A stretch of DNA of 23,545 nt, from the NCBI GenBank assembly GCA_025929455.1, contig JAICMB010000002.1, positions 1-23,545 on the forward strand, in the 5' to 3' direction. Below are positions 14,653-21,095 of this stretch, one piece after another (the first letter of the stretch is position 1; each line of letters begins with the position of its first letter). The notes under the pieces are model-generated. The model did not search any database. It saw nothing but the letters and a program-made list of their open reading frames with translations, and was not told the DNA's origin. The position numbers and the translations under genes are program-made. This DNA comes from Bryobacteraceae bacterium (GTDB lineage: Bacteria > Acidobacteriota > Terriglobia > Bryobacterales > Bryobacteraceae).

Positions 14653-15452
14653 AGAATATTCTTGTGTGGGTCGCCGTATGCGCTGTGGCCGTCGCGGCGC
14701 GCGATATGCGCGCGGAAACGTCGCAGCAGCGCGGCAAGCGCGTAGTGCAGGAGTGCGTGGACGCGCTCGGCGGCGATAAATTCCTGGCCATGAAGAACCG
14801 CGTCGAAATCGGACGTGCATACTCGTTTTATCGCGAGCAGTTGAACGGCTTAACCATCGCGCGCATCTCGGTGCGGTATCTCGATCACGTTGCCGACCCG
14901 GGCAGCACGCTCGCAGTCGTCGAACGCGAAGACTTCGGCAAGAAATTCGATTACGGCGTCCTGTTCACCCAGGATGACGCATACGACATCACGTTCCGCG
15001 GCGCGCGCCCGCTCGCCACCGATCGCGTCCAGCGCTATAAAGAGTCCACTCTCCGCGACGTGTTCTACATCCTCCGCGAGCGCCTGCACGAGCCTGGGAT
15101 AATCTTCGAATCCCGCGGCGCCGACGTATGGAACAACAATCCTGTCGAGATTGTCGACATCATCGATGGGCAGAACCGCACCACGACGGTCTACTTTCAC
15201 CAGCTCACGAAATTGCCGCTGCGCCAAATCATGAAGCGCGTGGACGAGAAAACACGCGATCGCGTCGTCGAAGAAACGCTCTTCAATAAATACCGCGATG
15301 TGGACGGCGTCAAGTGGCCGCTGACTGTCCAACGGCAGCGCGACGGTGAAAAGATTTTCGAGCTTTTCGCCGATTCGGTCGAAATCAACAAAGAGTTACC
15401 CGACACATTCTTCACGCTGCCGTCGAATATCAAGCGCCTAAAACCCGAGTGA
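14649..15452 (+). CDS. Secreted LolA-like protein, 267 aa
   Basis: GTG start four bases inside the M16 partner gene, with a signal peptide (NILVWVAVCAVAVAARDMRA, cleavage near ET). The mature part begins GKRVVQECVDALGGDKFLAM, the same helix-ALGG pattern that opens the C-terminal domain of the preceding M16 protein. It continues as alternating strands ending in TFFTLPSNIKRLKP, typical of outer-membrane lipoprotein-sorting (LolA/LolB-fold) proteins. Its probable role is to bind a lipidated or hydrophobic ligand in the periplasm, inferred from the fold. The motif DGVKWPLTVQRQRDGEKIF is common in such families. Third gene of the coupled M16 trio, it is probably a stand-alone version or partner of the fused domain. 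A hairpin repeat lies 30 bases after the stop, and the next gene converges on it. Confidence 0.78.
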   Translation: MKNILVWVAVCAVAVAARDMRAETSQQRGKRVVQECVDALGGDKFLAMKNRVEIGRAYSFYREQLNGLTIARISVRYLDHVADPGSTLAVVEREDFGKKFDYGVLFTQDDAYDITFRGARPLATDRVQRYKESTLRDVFYILRERLHEPGIIFESRGADVWNNNPVEIVDIIDGQNRTTTVYFHQLTKLPLRQIMKRVDEKTRDRVVEETLFNKYRDVDGVKWPLTVQRQRDGEKIFELFADSVEINKELPDTFFTLPSNIKRLKPE

Positions 15453-15481
15453 GGGCGCTCATCCTTATTTCTTCGCAGCCG

Positions 15482-15538
15482 GCGCAGATTCCGCTGTAGG
15501 GCAGGCCACCAGGCCTGCAGCGGGTCTCCAGACCCGCT
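15482..15538 (+). repeat. Intergenic double-hairpin repeat (copy 2)
   Basis: The prefix GCGCAGATTCCG (15482-15493, identical to 10393-10404) is followed by two adjacent hairpins. GCAGGCC-ACCA-GGCCTGC spans 15501-15518. AGCGGGTCT-CC-AGACCCGCT spans 15519-15538 with a perfect 9-bp stem. The arrangement matches module B elsewhere, but the stem sequences differ. It lies between convergent genes, with its end 43 bases from the stop of the minus-strand gene. Confidence 0.7.
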
Positions 15539-15581
15539 CTCCGGTCGCATACAAGCTGCCTCGAAATACTCCAGACACCTC

Positions 15582-16235
15582 CTACCCTAAGAACATCACG
15601 TGCACGTACGTCCCGAGTCTCGCGTTGTAAGCGAGATACCAGCCCGGATTGTCCGGATCTTCGTAGACGACGATTGGATCGCCACGCCAGTTCCAGTTGG
15701 CAACGTACGGAAGGTCCGCCGGCGCAACGCTGAAATAGTAGTTGTTGAACCAGAAACGGTTGGGCCCCCCACCCTGTAAATGAAAAACGTGCCCCGGCCC
15801 GAATCCTCCGCGGAAGCGTCCATGCTCCCACGGATGAGCCAAATGAAAACGCGCATCATTGTGGGCATATTCGTGCCCGACCCAGCGTCCGTCGCGTTCC
15901 ACGTGCGGCGCGTTCGGATGCCCAGGCATATCTCTGTAATTGCGTTCGTGCCCTTGCTCCTGCCGCGCACCTCGCTCTTGCGCGCCTTCGTGTCTTTGCT
16001 CCGGCCGCGCCTCACGCTCATGTCCGCGTTCTTGTTCGCCGCGAGCCTCCCGCGCTGGGCCGTGGGAAGGAATGTATCCGCCGCCGACGCGTTCGTTGCC
16101 GTGCTGCTGCCGGCTGTCCTGCTGTCGACGATCCTGCTGCCGATGATCTTGCTGGTCGTCGTGCTGCGCGTTCGCAACTCCCGGAACGCAAACGAGCAGT
16201 CCGCCCACGGCTAGCAGTCCTATAAGTTTGTTCAT
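15582..16235 (-). CDS. Secreted Gln/Arg/His-rich protein of unknown function, 217 aa
   Basis: The start is ATG 16235, because AGGAGG lies 11 bases upstream and a clean signal peptide follows ([22 protein letters not shown], cleavage before QHDD). A longer frame to 16319 has no such support. The mature N-terminal half is low complexity: four tandem QQD/QQH units (residues about 27-45), then Glu/Arg/Gly/His-rich repeats of the type GHERE, EQRHEG and EQGHER. The C-terminal half (about 115-217) is compact and aromatic, rich in Trp, Tyr, Phe and His (for example [11 protein letters not shown] and [14 protein letters not shown]), and ends in YVHVMFLG. The His-rich region could bind metal and the charged repeats could be disordered. 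No function is known to me. It is divergent from the dehydrogenase gene. Confidence 0.8.
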   Translation of the reverse strand: MNKLIGLLAVGGLLVCVPGVANAQHDDQQDHRQQDRRQQDSRQQHGNERVGGGYIPSHGPAREARGEQERGHEREARPEQRHEGAQERGARQEQGHERNYRDMPGHPNAPHVERDGRWVGHEYAHNDARFHLAHPWEHGRFRGGFGPGHVFHLQGGGPNRFWFNNYYFSVAPADLPYVANWNWRGDPIVVYEDPDNPGWYLAYNARLGTYVHVMFLG

Positions 16236-16246
16236 GTTGCGTTTTG

Positions 16247-16252
16247 CCTCCT
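16247..16252 (-). promoter_or_regulatory. Ribosome binding site fixing the start of the Gln/Arg/His-rich gene
   Basis: AGGAGG on the minus strand, 11 bases before ATG 16235. It is the strongest Shine-Dalgarno seen in the window. Confidence 0.7.
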
Positions 16253-16352
16253 GGTTCGTGATCCTTCCGTTAGACGCGATCTTGCCGCGATGCACACAGC
16301 GAGTCGCCGCAACATTCACGCGCGCGCTTGTAACTCGTTAATCTGTAGTCCG

Positions 16353-17399
16353 ATGCCGGACGTTGCTATCTCTCACGAACACCTACAGTTGTTCATCACT
16401 GCGTTGCTGGAGCGCTCTGGCCTGCCGCCCAGCTCCGCGGCGCTAGTTTCGGAATCGCTCATCGCTGCCAGCCTGCGCGGCGTCGATTCGCACGGTGTGC
16501 AGCTTGCGATCTTCTACATCGATCAAATGCGCAGCGACAATATCGATCTGCACACGCGTGGCTCAGTTGTGAGCGAAGACGGCGCCTGCGTCACCTACGA
16601 TGCGAACAATGGCATGGGACAGGTCATCTCCGCCATGTGCTGCGATCACGCCGTCAGGCTTGCGAATACGCTTGGCATGGGCATGGTTGTTGCGCGCGAC
16701 TCGAATCATTTTGGCGCGGCGGCGTTTTGGGCGCAGCGCATCGCTCGCCATGGCATGATCGGCATGACGTTCTGCAACGCGACGCCCATCGTGCTGCCGT
16801 GGCAGGGCCGCGATGGGCGCTTCGGTACCAATCCGATCTGCATGGCGCTGCCCGGCGGCCGCTGGCTGCTCGATATGGCTACGACCACGGTCGCGATGGG
16901 AAGAATTTTTAAAGCGTCGCTCACGGGACAACCGGAGATCCCGGCGGGATGGGCGATGAACGCCGAAGGCGCGCCCACCACGGACACGCAGGCCGCCATG
17001 CAAGGCTCGCCAATGCCGCTCGGCGGATACAAAGGCAGCGGCCTCGCTGCCATGGTCGAGATTTTGTGCGGCGTGCTCGGCGGCGGCGTCATGACCACCG
17101 AAGTCGGCGGCCTGCGCGTAAAGGATCGCCCCATGCGCGTCAGCCAGTGCTTCATCGCGATTGACGTCGCCCGCTTCATGCCGCACGATGTCTTCGAAGC
17201 ACGAGCGTCCGCTTTCGTCGACAGCGTAAAATCCTCGCGTCCGGCCGCGGGCTATGGGGACGTCCTCGTCGCGGGCGAACCGGAGCAGCGCACGGAGGCG
17301 CACCGCCGCGCGCACGGCATCCCGCTAAACGAAGCCATTTGGAACCAGCTTGCCGCTATCGGCGATCAGCTCGGTGTTCCGCGTCCGCCGATACAATAA
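16353..17399 (+). CDS. Malate/L-lactate dehydrogenase family (Ldh_2) NAD(P)-dependent oxidoreductase, 348 aa
   Basis: Member of the Ldh_2 family, which reversibly reduces 2-keto acids or related imines and differs in fold from classical lactate dehydrogenases. Diagnostic segments are VDSHGV (residues 45-49), RDSNHFGAAAFWA (115-127, with the family's catalytic His at 119), FGTNPICMALPG (157-168), DMATT (174-178) and PLGGYKGSGLA (222-231). Start ATG 16353 gives the usual family N-terminus; the longer frame from 16290 adds an unlikely Cys/His-rich extension. No ribosome binding site is obvious. The substrate (malate, lactate, ureidoglycolate, sulfolactate, 2,3-diketogulonate and others are used in the family) cannot be told. 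The next gene starts five bases after its stop, but that gene is functionally unrelated. Confidence 0.9.
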   Translation: MPDVAISHEHLQLFITALLERSGLPPSSAALVSESLIAASLRGVDSHGVQLAIFYIDQMRSDNIDLHTRGSVVSEDGACVTYDANNGMGQVISAMCCDHAVRLANTLGMGMVVARDSNHFGAAAFWAQRIARHGMIGMTFCNATPIVLPWQGRDGRFGTNPICMALPGGRWLLDMATTTVAMGRIFKASLTGQPEIPAGWAMNAEGAPTTDTQAAMQGSPMPLGGYKGSGLAAMVEILCGVLGGGVMTTEVGGLRVKDRPMRVSQCFIAIDVARFMPHDVFEARASAFVDSVKSSRPAAGYGDVLVAGEPEQRTEAHRRAHGIPLNEAIWNQLAAIGDQLGVPRPPIQ

Positions 17400-17404
17400 A
17401 CACA

Positions 17405-17647
17405 ATGCCAGAAGAGCAAATTGTTGATCAGGGGTCCGCGCCGTCTTTTGAAACCGGACTTGCGCAACTCGAGGCCATCGTCAAAGAAATGGAAACCGGC
17501 GAACTGCCGCTAGAGCGCGCGCTGGAGTTGTTCGAAAAAGGAATGAAACTCACCGAGACCTGCCGCAAGCAGCTCGAAGAAGCCGAAACGCGAGTCGAAA
17601 TCCTCACGCGCCGGGGCGACCGCGTACAGCCCGAACCCTTCAAATAA
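17405..17647 (+). CDS. xseB: Exodeoxyribonuclease VII small subunit, 80 aa
   Basis: Small coiled-coil subunit that binds XseA to form the exonuclease VII complex, which degrades single-stranded DNA into oligonucleotides. The family pattern is complete: SFETGLAQLEAIVKEMETGE, then LPLERALELFEKGMKLTETC and RKQLEEAETRVEIL. Length is normal at 80 aa. ATG 17405 is the start, six bases after the end of the dehydrogenase gene. The stop shares one base with the start of the prenyltransferase gene (TAATG). The large subunit gene is not in the window. The xseB-ispA order is common in bacteria, which supports both calls. Confidence 0.95.
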   Translation: MPEEQIVDQGSAPSFETGLAQLEAIVKEMETGELPLERALELFEKGMKLTETCRKQLEEAETRVEILTRRGDRVQPEPFK

Positions 17648-18528
17648 TGATCTTCGCCGAATACGCCGCTTGTCAGCAGCAGCGTATCGATGCGGCACTG
17701 GAGCGTTGGGTGCCTCCGGAAACCGCCGAGCCGCTCACCATTCATCGCGCCATGCGGTACAGCCTGTTCGCGGGTGGGAAACGCGTACGCCCGCTGCTCG
17801 CTATCGCCGCCGCGGACGCAGTTTCCGATCTGGCGGAAGGCATCGAGAACGCCGCCTGCACGCTGGAACTGATCCACACCTATTCGCTGATTCACGACGA
17901 TCTACCCGCGCTCGACAACGACGACCTGCGGCGCGGACAGGCGACCTGTCACAAAGTTTTCGGTGACGCAATGGCGATTCTCGCGGGTGACGCGCTGCTC
18001 ACGCTCGCCTTTCAAGTGCTCGCGCAATTACCCGCGCCGCCGCATGTGAAAGTGCGTCTAATCGAGGAACTGTCCTGCGCAGCGGGTACCATTGGCGGCA
18101 TGATCGGCGGACAGGTGAACGATCTGGAGGGCAGCGGCAAACATCCCGACGCGCGGTTGCTCGAATCCATCCACCGCGCAAAGACGGGAGCGCTGCTGCG
18201 CGCCAGCGTTCGCATGGGCGGCATCTATGCCGGTGCAAGCGCCGAACAGCTCGATGCATTGACCCAGTACGGCGAGCACATAGGACTTGCGTTTCAAATC
18301 GTCGACGACCTGCTCGACGTCGAACAGCCTTCCGCCGCTCTCGGAAAAACCGCCGGCAAAGACGCCGAGCAGCACAAGATCACGTTTCCCGCCGTGTACG
18401 GGCTGGAGCGCTCCCGTGAAATGGCCGAAGAAGAACGGCGGTTCGCGTTAATGGCGCTGCAGCCCTTCGACGAGCGTGCCGAGCGTCTGCGCGAACTGGC
18501 GAGTCTGATCGTGCATCGCCACGCATAA
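17647..18528 (+). CDS. ispA: Farnesyl diphosphate synthase-type polyprenyl synthetase, 293 aa
   Basis: All-alpha trans-prenyltransferase condensing isopentenyl diphosphate with allylic diphosphates to make short isoprenoids for quinones and undecaprenyl carriers. The first Asp-rich motif is DDLPALD (84-90) and the second is DDLLD (220-224). GGKRVRP (43-49) binds diphosphate. The stretch before the first motif, ELIHTYSLIHDDLPALDNDD, is nearly that of E. coli IspA, with Tyr79 five residues upstream of the first Asp, favouring a C15 product. Length is typical for FPP synthase. It overlaps xseB by one base and is followed nine bases later by tlyA, the familiar xseB-ispA-tlyA-nadK order with dxs absent. 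A geranylgeranyl synthase is possible but less likely. Confidence 0.92.
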   Translation: MIFAEYAACQQQRIDAALERWVPPETAEPLTIHRAMRYSLFAGGKRVRPLLAIAAADAVSDLAEGIENAACTLELIHTYSLIHDDLPALDNDDLRRGQATCHKVFGDAMAILAGDALLTLAFQVLAQLPAPPHVKVRLIEELSCAAGTIGGMIGGQVNDLEGSGKHPDARLLESIHRAKTGALLRASVRMGGIYAGASAEQLDALTQYGEHIGLAFQIVDDLLDVEQPSAALGKTAGKDAEQHKITFPAVYGLERSREMAEEERRFALMALQPFDERAERLRELASLIVHRHA

Positions 18529-18537
18529 AGGCACGCA

Positions 18538-19266
18538 TTGAAACAGAAGCTGCGGCTGGATCAGATGCTCGTCGAACGCGGCCTCGCTCCAACGCGCGAG
18601 AAGGCGCGGGCTCTGATTCTCGCCGGCCAGGTGCTCGTAGACGGTCGCAAGATCGACAAAGCCGGCGCCGATGTGGACACCGGCGCCGCCGTCGAAACGT
18701 TGGAGCAGCCGCGCTACGTCGGCCGCGGCGGCATCAAGCTCGAAGCCGCGCTCGCGCACTGGCACATCGACGTGCGCGAAAAGGTTTGCGCCGACATCGG
18801 TGCTTCCACCGGCGGCTTCACCGACTGTCTGTTGCAGCACGGCGCCGCGCGCGTGTACGCCATCGATGTTGGCATCGGGCAACTCGACTGGAAACTACGC
18901 AACGACCCGCGCGTGATCGTGCGCGAACGCGTCAACGCGCGCTTCCTCACCGCCGCCGAACTGCCCGAACCGCCGCAGCTCGCCGTTTGCGATGTGAGTT
19001 TCATCTCCGTCACAATGATTGTTCCCCCGCTTGTTCCGCTGCTCGCGCCGGGCGGGGCGCTGGTAATCCTGGTGAAGCCGCAGTTTGAACTCGAGCGCGG
19101 CCAGGTTGGGAAAGGTGGCATCGTGAGAGACCCGGAGTTGCATCGCGCCGCCTGCGACCGCGTGCGCACCGCTGTAGAAGCCGCCGGCTTCAAAACCGAC
19201 GTCATCCCCAGCCCAATCCTCGGCGCGGAAGGCAATCGCGAGTTTCTGCTCTATGGCAGCCGTTAA
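18538..19266 (+). CDS. tlyA: TlyA family S4-domain rRNA methyltransferase, 242 aa
   Basis: S-adenosylmethionine-dependent 2'-O-methyltransferase of the hemolysin A/TlyA family, which in characterised members modifies 16S and 23S rRNA. Residues 5-55 are an S4 RNA-binding domain (LDQMLVERGLAPTREKARALI, VLVDGR). The Rossmann methyltransferase domain follows with GRGGIKL (62-68), the SAM loop DIGASTGGFTDCLL (86-99), Asp110 (AIDVG), CDVSFIS (151-157) and VKPQFE (179-184). The start is TTG, chosen because the domain needs this N-terminus, no ATG is available and AAAGG lies just upstream. The stop is inside the start of nadK (14-base overlap). 'Hemolysin' labels for this family are historical. Confidence 0.92.
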   Translation: MKQKLRLDQMLVERGLAPTREKARALILAGQVLVDGRKIDKAGADVDTGAAVETLEQPRYVGRGGIKLEAALAHWHIDVREKVCADIGASTGGFTDCLLQHGAARVYAIDVGIGQLDWKLRNDPRVIVRERVNARFLTAAELPEPPQLAVCDVSFISVTMIVPPLVPLLAPGGALVILVKPQFELERGQVGKGGIVRDPELHRAACDRVRTAVEAAGFKTDVIPSPILGAEGNREFLLYGSR

Positions 19267-20116
19267 AACCGTCGGCGTAATTTCAAAGCCGGGCATCGCG
19301 CACGCCTCGGTAATCGTGCCCGAGCTGTTGCGCTGGCTCGCCGCACGCGGCATCGCGACGCGCCTCGACGAAGAGACCGCCCATTATGCGGGCTGCGGCG
19401 GAGCGCTCGACCGCTCCGAACTGCCCACCGGCGCGCAGATGGTGATCGTGCTGGGCGGCGACGGCACGCTTCTCTCAGCAGCGCGCGCCATCGGCGACCG
19501 CGAAATTCCGGTGTTCCCCGTCAACCTCGGCGGGCTCGGGTTCCTGACCGCCATCACGCTCGACGAACTCTATCCCGAGCTCGAACGCGCGCTCAACGGC
19601 GAGCAGCGTATCGCCCTGCGGCGCATGTTGAAATGCACGCTGGTCCGCGGCACCGAAACGGTCGTGACTTACGAAGCGCTGAACGATGCTGTCATCACGA
19701 AAACGCAACTCGCGCGCATGATCGATCTTGAAACGTTCGTGGACGATCACTTCGTCTCGAGCTTCAAAGCCGATGGTCTTATCGTATGCACGCCGACGGG
19801 TTCCACCGCCTACTCGCTATCCGCCGGAGGGCCGATCATATTCCCCGCCGTCGCGGCGCTCTGCATCACTCCGATCTGCCCGCACATGCTCACCAACCGG
19901 CCCGTGATCGTGCCCGACAGCAGCGTGATCCAGATCGTCAGCCGCGCGGCGGATGGCGAAGGCTATCTCACCGTCGATGGGCAAGTCGGACAGCCGCTAA
20001 AGCGGAACGACCGCATTCTATGCCAGAGTTCCGGGCATAGCGTTAGGCTCGTGCGCCCCCCGAAAATGCTCTTTTTCGACGTCCTCCGCCAAAAACTGAA
20101 ATGGGGCGAGCGGTAG
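19253..20116 (+). CDS. nadK: NAD kinase, 287 aa
   Basis: Phosphorylates NAD+ to NADP+ with ATP or polyphosphate, the only route to NADP in bacteria. GGDGT is at 68-72 (catalytic Asp70). The substrate-binding ALNDAV (142-147) carries Asn-Asp where many members have Asn-Glu, a conservative variant. The glycine-rich TPTGSTAYSLSAGGP motif is at 180-194, and SSFKADGLI precedes it. The C-terminal beta-sandwich is complete, ending in MLFFDVLRQKL. Length is usual. ATG 19253 overlaps tlyA by 14 bases, so it is translated in the same operon. A hairpin repeat starts eight bases after the stop. Confidence 0.95.
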   Translation: MAAVKTVGVISKPGIAHASVIVPELLRWLAARGIATRLDEETAHYAGCGGALDRSELPTGAQMVIVLGGDGTLLSAARAIGDREIPVFPVNLGGLGFLTAITLDELYPELERALNGEQRIALRRMLKCTLVRGTETVVTYEALNDAVITKTQLARMIDLETFVDDHFVSSFKADGLIVCTPTGSTAYSLSAGGPIIFPAVAALCITPICPHMLTNRPVIVPDSSVIQIVSRAADGEGYLTVDGQVGQPLKRNDRILCQSSGHSVRLVRPPKMLFFDVLRQKLKWGER

Positions 20117-20124
20117 ATATCCCA

Positions 20125-20220
20125 GTGGGGCGGCCGGTCTTGCCGGCTGCCCGTGCCGTGGTCGCGCCTCAGTTGCCGTGTGGGGCAGGTTGTCAACCTG
20201 CGGCCGATTGTCAATCGGCC
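20125..20220 (+). repeat. Intergenic hairpin repeat, modules A and B (copy 3)
   Basis: Module A: GTGGGGC at 20125-20131, then stem GCCGG (20133-20137) and CCGGC (20143-20147) around TCTTG. Module B: GCAGGTT-GTC-AACCTGC (20185-20201) directly followed by GGCCGATT-GTC-AATCGGCC (20202-20220), perfect 7- and 8-bp stems. This is the most compact and regular copy in the window. It begins eight bases after the nadK stop and has no T-tract. Confidence 0.85.
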
Positions 20221-20285
20221 TCATCCGCTGTACCCACCCCAGCGCTGTGCCGGATCGAACTTCTGCCTCATCACCCTGACGCCCC

Positions 20286-20334
20286 ATGGACGCGAAACCA
20301 TACCTGCGCGAGATCTCGCTGAAGCGCGATAAGA
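20286..20334 (+). pseudogene. Displaced 5' end of the AAA ATPase gene, before an apparent +1 frameshift
   Basis: From ATG 20286 the frame reads MDAKPYLREISLKRDKS, which matches the usual first beta-strand of this ATPase family (YLRxIxLKRD). The same frame then turns into unlikely sequence, while the other frame, from GTC 20335 onward, reads VPDPARYPFVIPAVRKMESL. That is the family's conserved continuation (YPFxIPAVRxLxxLxF) leading into Walker A. One surplus base around 20331-20336 therefore separates the two parts. The downstream frame has a TGA at 20320-20322 and no ATG, GTG or TTG before 20383. The break may be a real mutation or a sequencing or assembly error. Confidence 0.7.
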
Positions 20335-20382
20335 GTCCCCGACCCCGCACGGTACCCATTCGTCATCCCGGCCGTACGCAAA

Positions 20383-21027
20383 ATGGAATCGCTGCGGTTT
20401 CATCGCGACGTCACGTTCCTGGTCGGCGAGAACGGGGCAGGCAAGTCGACGCTGCTCGAAGCCATCGCCGTCGCGCTCGGCTTCAACGCGGAAGGCGGGT
20501 CGAAGAATGTCTGTTTTTCCACGCGCGAGTCACACTCGGAGCTGCACCGCTCCTTGCGGATGGTGCGTTCGCACAATCGCCCGCGTGACGGCTACTTCCT
20601 CCGTGCCGAAAGCTATTTCAATGTCGCGAGTGAGATCGAGCGCCTCGACGAGGGGCCGAGCGGCGCCATTGCGCGCAGCTACGGCGGCATCTCGCTGCAC
20701 GAACAGCCGCACGGCGAATCGTTCTTGGCGCTGCTGCTGCACCGGTTCCGCGGCAACGGACTGTACATCCTCGACGAGCCCGCAGCCGCTCTCTCATCGC
20801 GACGCCAAATGACGGTGCTGTCGCGCATGCACGAGTTCGTTAAGCGCGATTCGCAGTTCATCATCGCAACTCACTCGCCCATCCTGATGGCGTATCCGGG
20901 CGCGATCATCTACGTGCTCGACGACAGCGGTTATCATGAAACCGCCTATGCCGATACGGCACACTACCAACTCACGCGCCGCTTTCTGGACAACCCGAGC
21001 CGCGCAGTCAGCGAACTTTTGGACTGA
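20383..21027 (+). CDS. AAA/ABC-type ATPase, compact family, main frame (214 aa from the first ATG)
   Basis: P-loop ATPase of the small AAA family related to ABC and SMC-like nucleotide-binding domains. Walker A is GENGAGKST (15-23), the signature-like segment is HEQPHGESFL (106-115), Walker B is LYILDEPAAAL (127-137) and the switch histidine is in ATHSP (162-166, His164). No transmembrane segment or permease neighbour is present, so it is not an importer. The cellular role of this family is unsettled. ATG 20383 is only the first start in this frame: in-frame sequence back to 20335 is also protein-like (see the displaced 5' end), so the native protein probably began at 20286 and would be about 246 aa. 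If translated only from 20383 it lacks the first strand of the nucleotide-binding fold. Confidence 0.85.
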   Translation: MESLRFHRDVTFLVGENGAGKSTLLEAIAVALGFNAEGGSKNVCFSTRESHSELHRSLRMVRSHNRPRDGYFLRAESYFNVASEIERLDEGPSGAIARSYGGISLHEQPHGESFLALLLHRFRGNGLYILDEPAAALSSRRQMTVLSRMHEFVKRDSQFIIATHSPILMAYPGAIIYVLDDSGYHETAYADTAHYQLTRRFLDNPSRAVSELLD

Positions 21028-21095
21028 ACCGCACAGTCGTCTTCAATGCTGCGCCCTCCACGCTACGCAACCCCACGCTTGTACCATGTCAGTGA

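Noticed and set aside
16290..16352. Longer N-terminus for the Ldh_2 dehydrogenase
   Set aside because: The 21 extra residues do not fit the family, and ATG 16353 gives the usual start.
20125..20220. Classical intrinsic terminator
   Set aside because: Good hairpins but no run of T after any stem; a termination role stays only a possibility.
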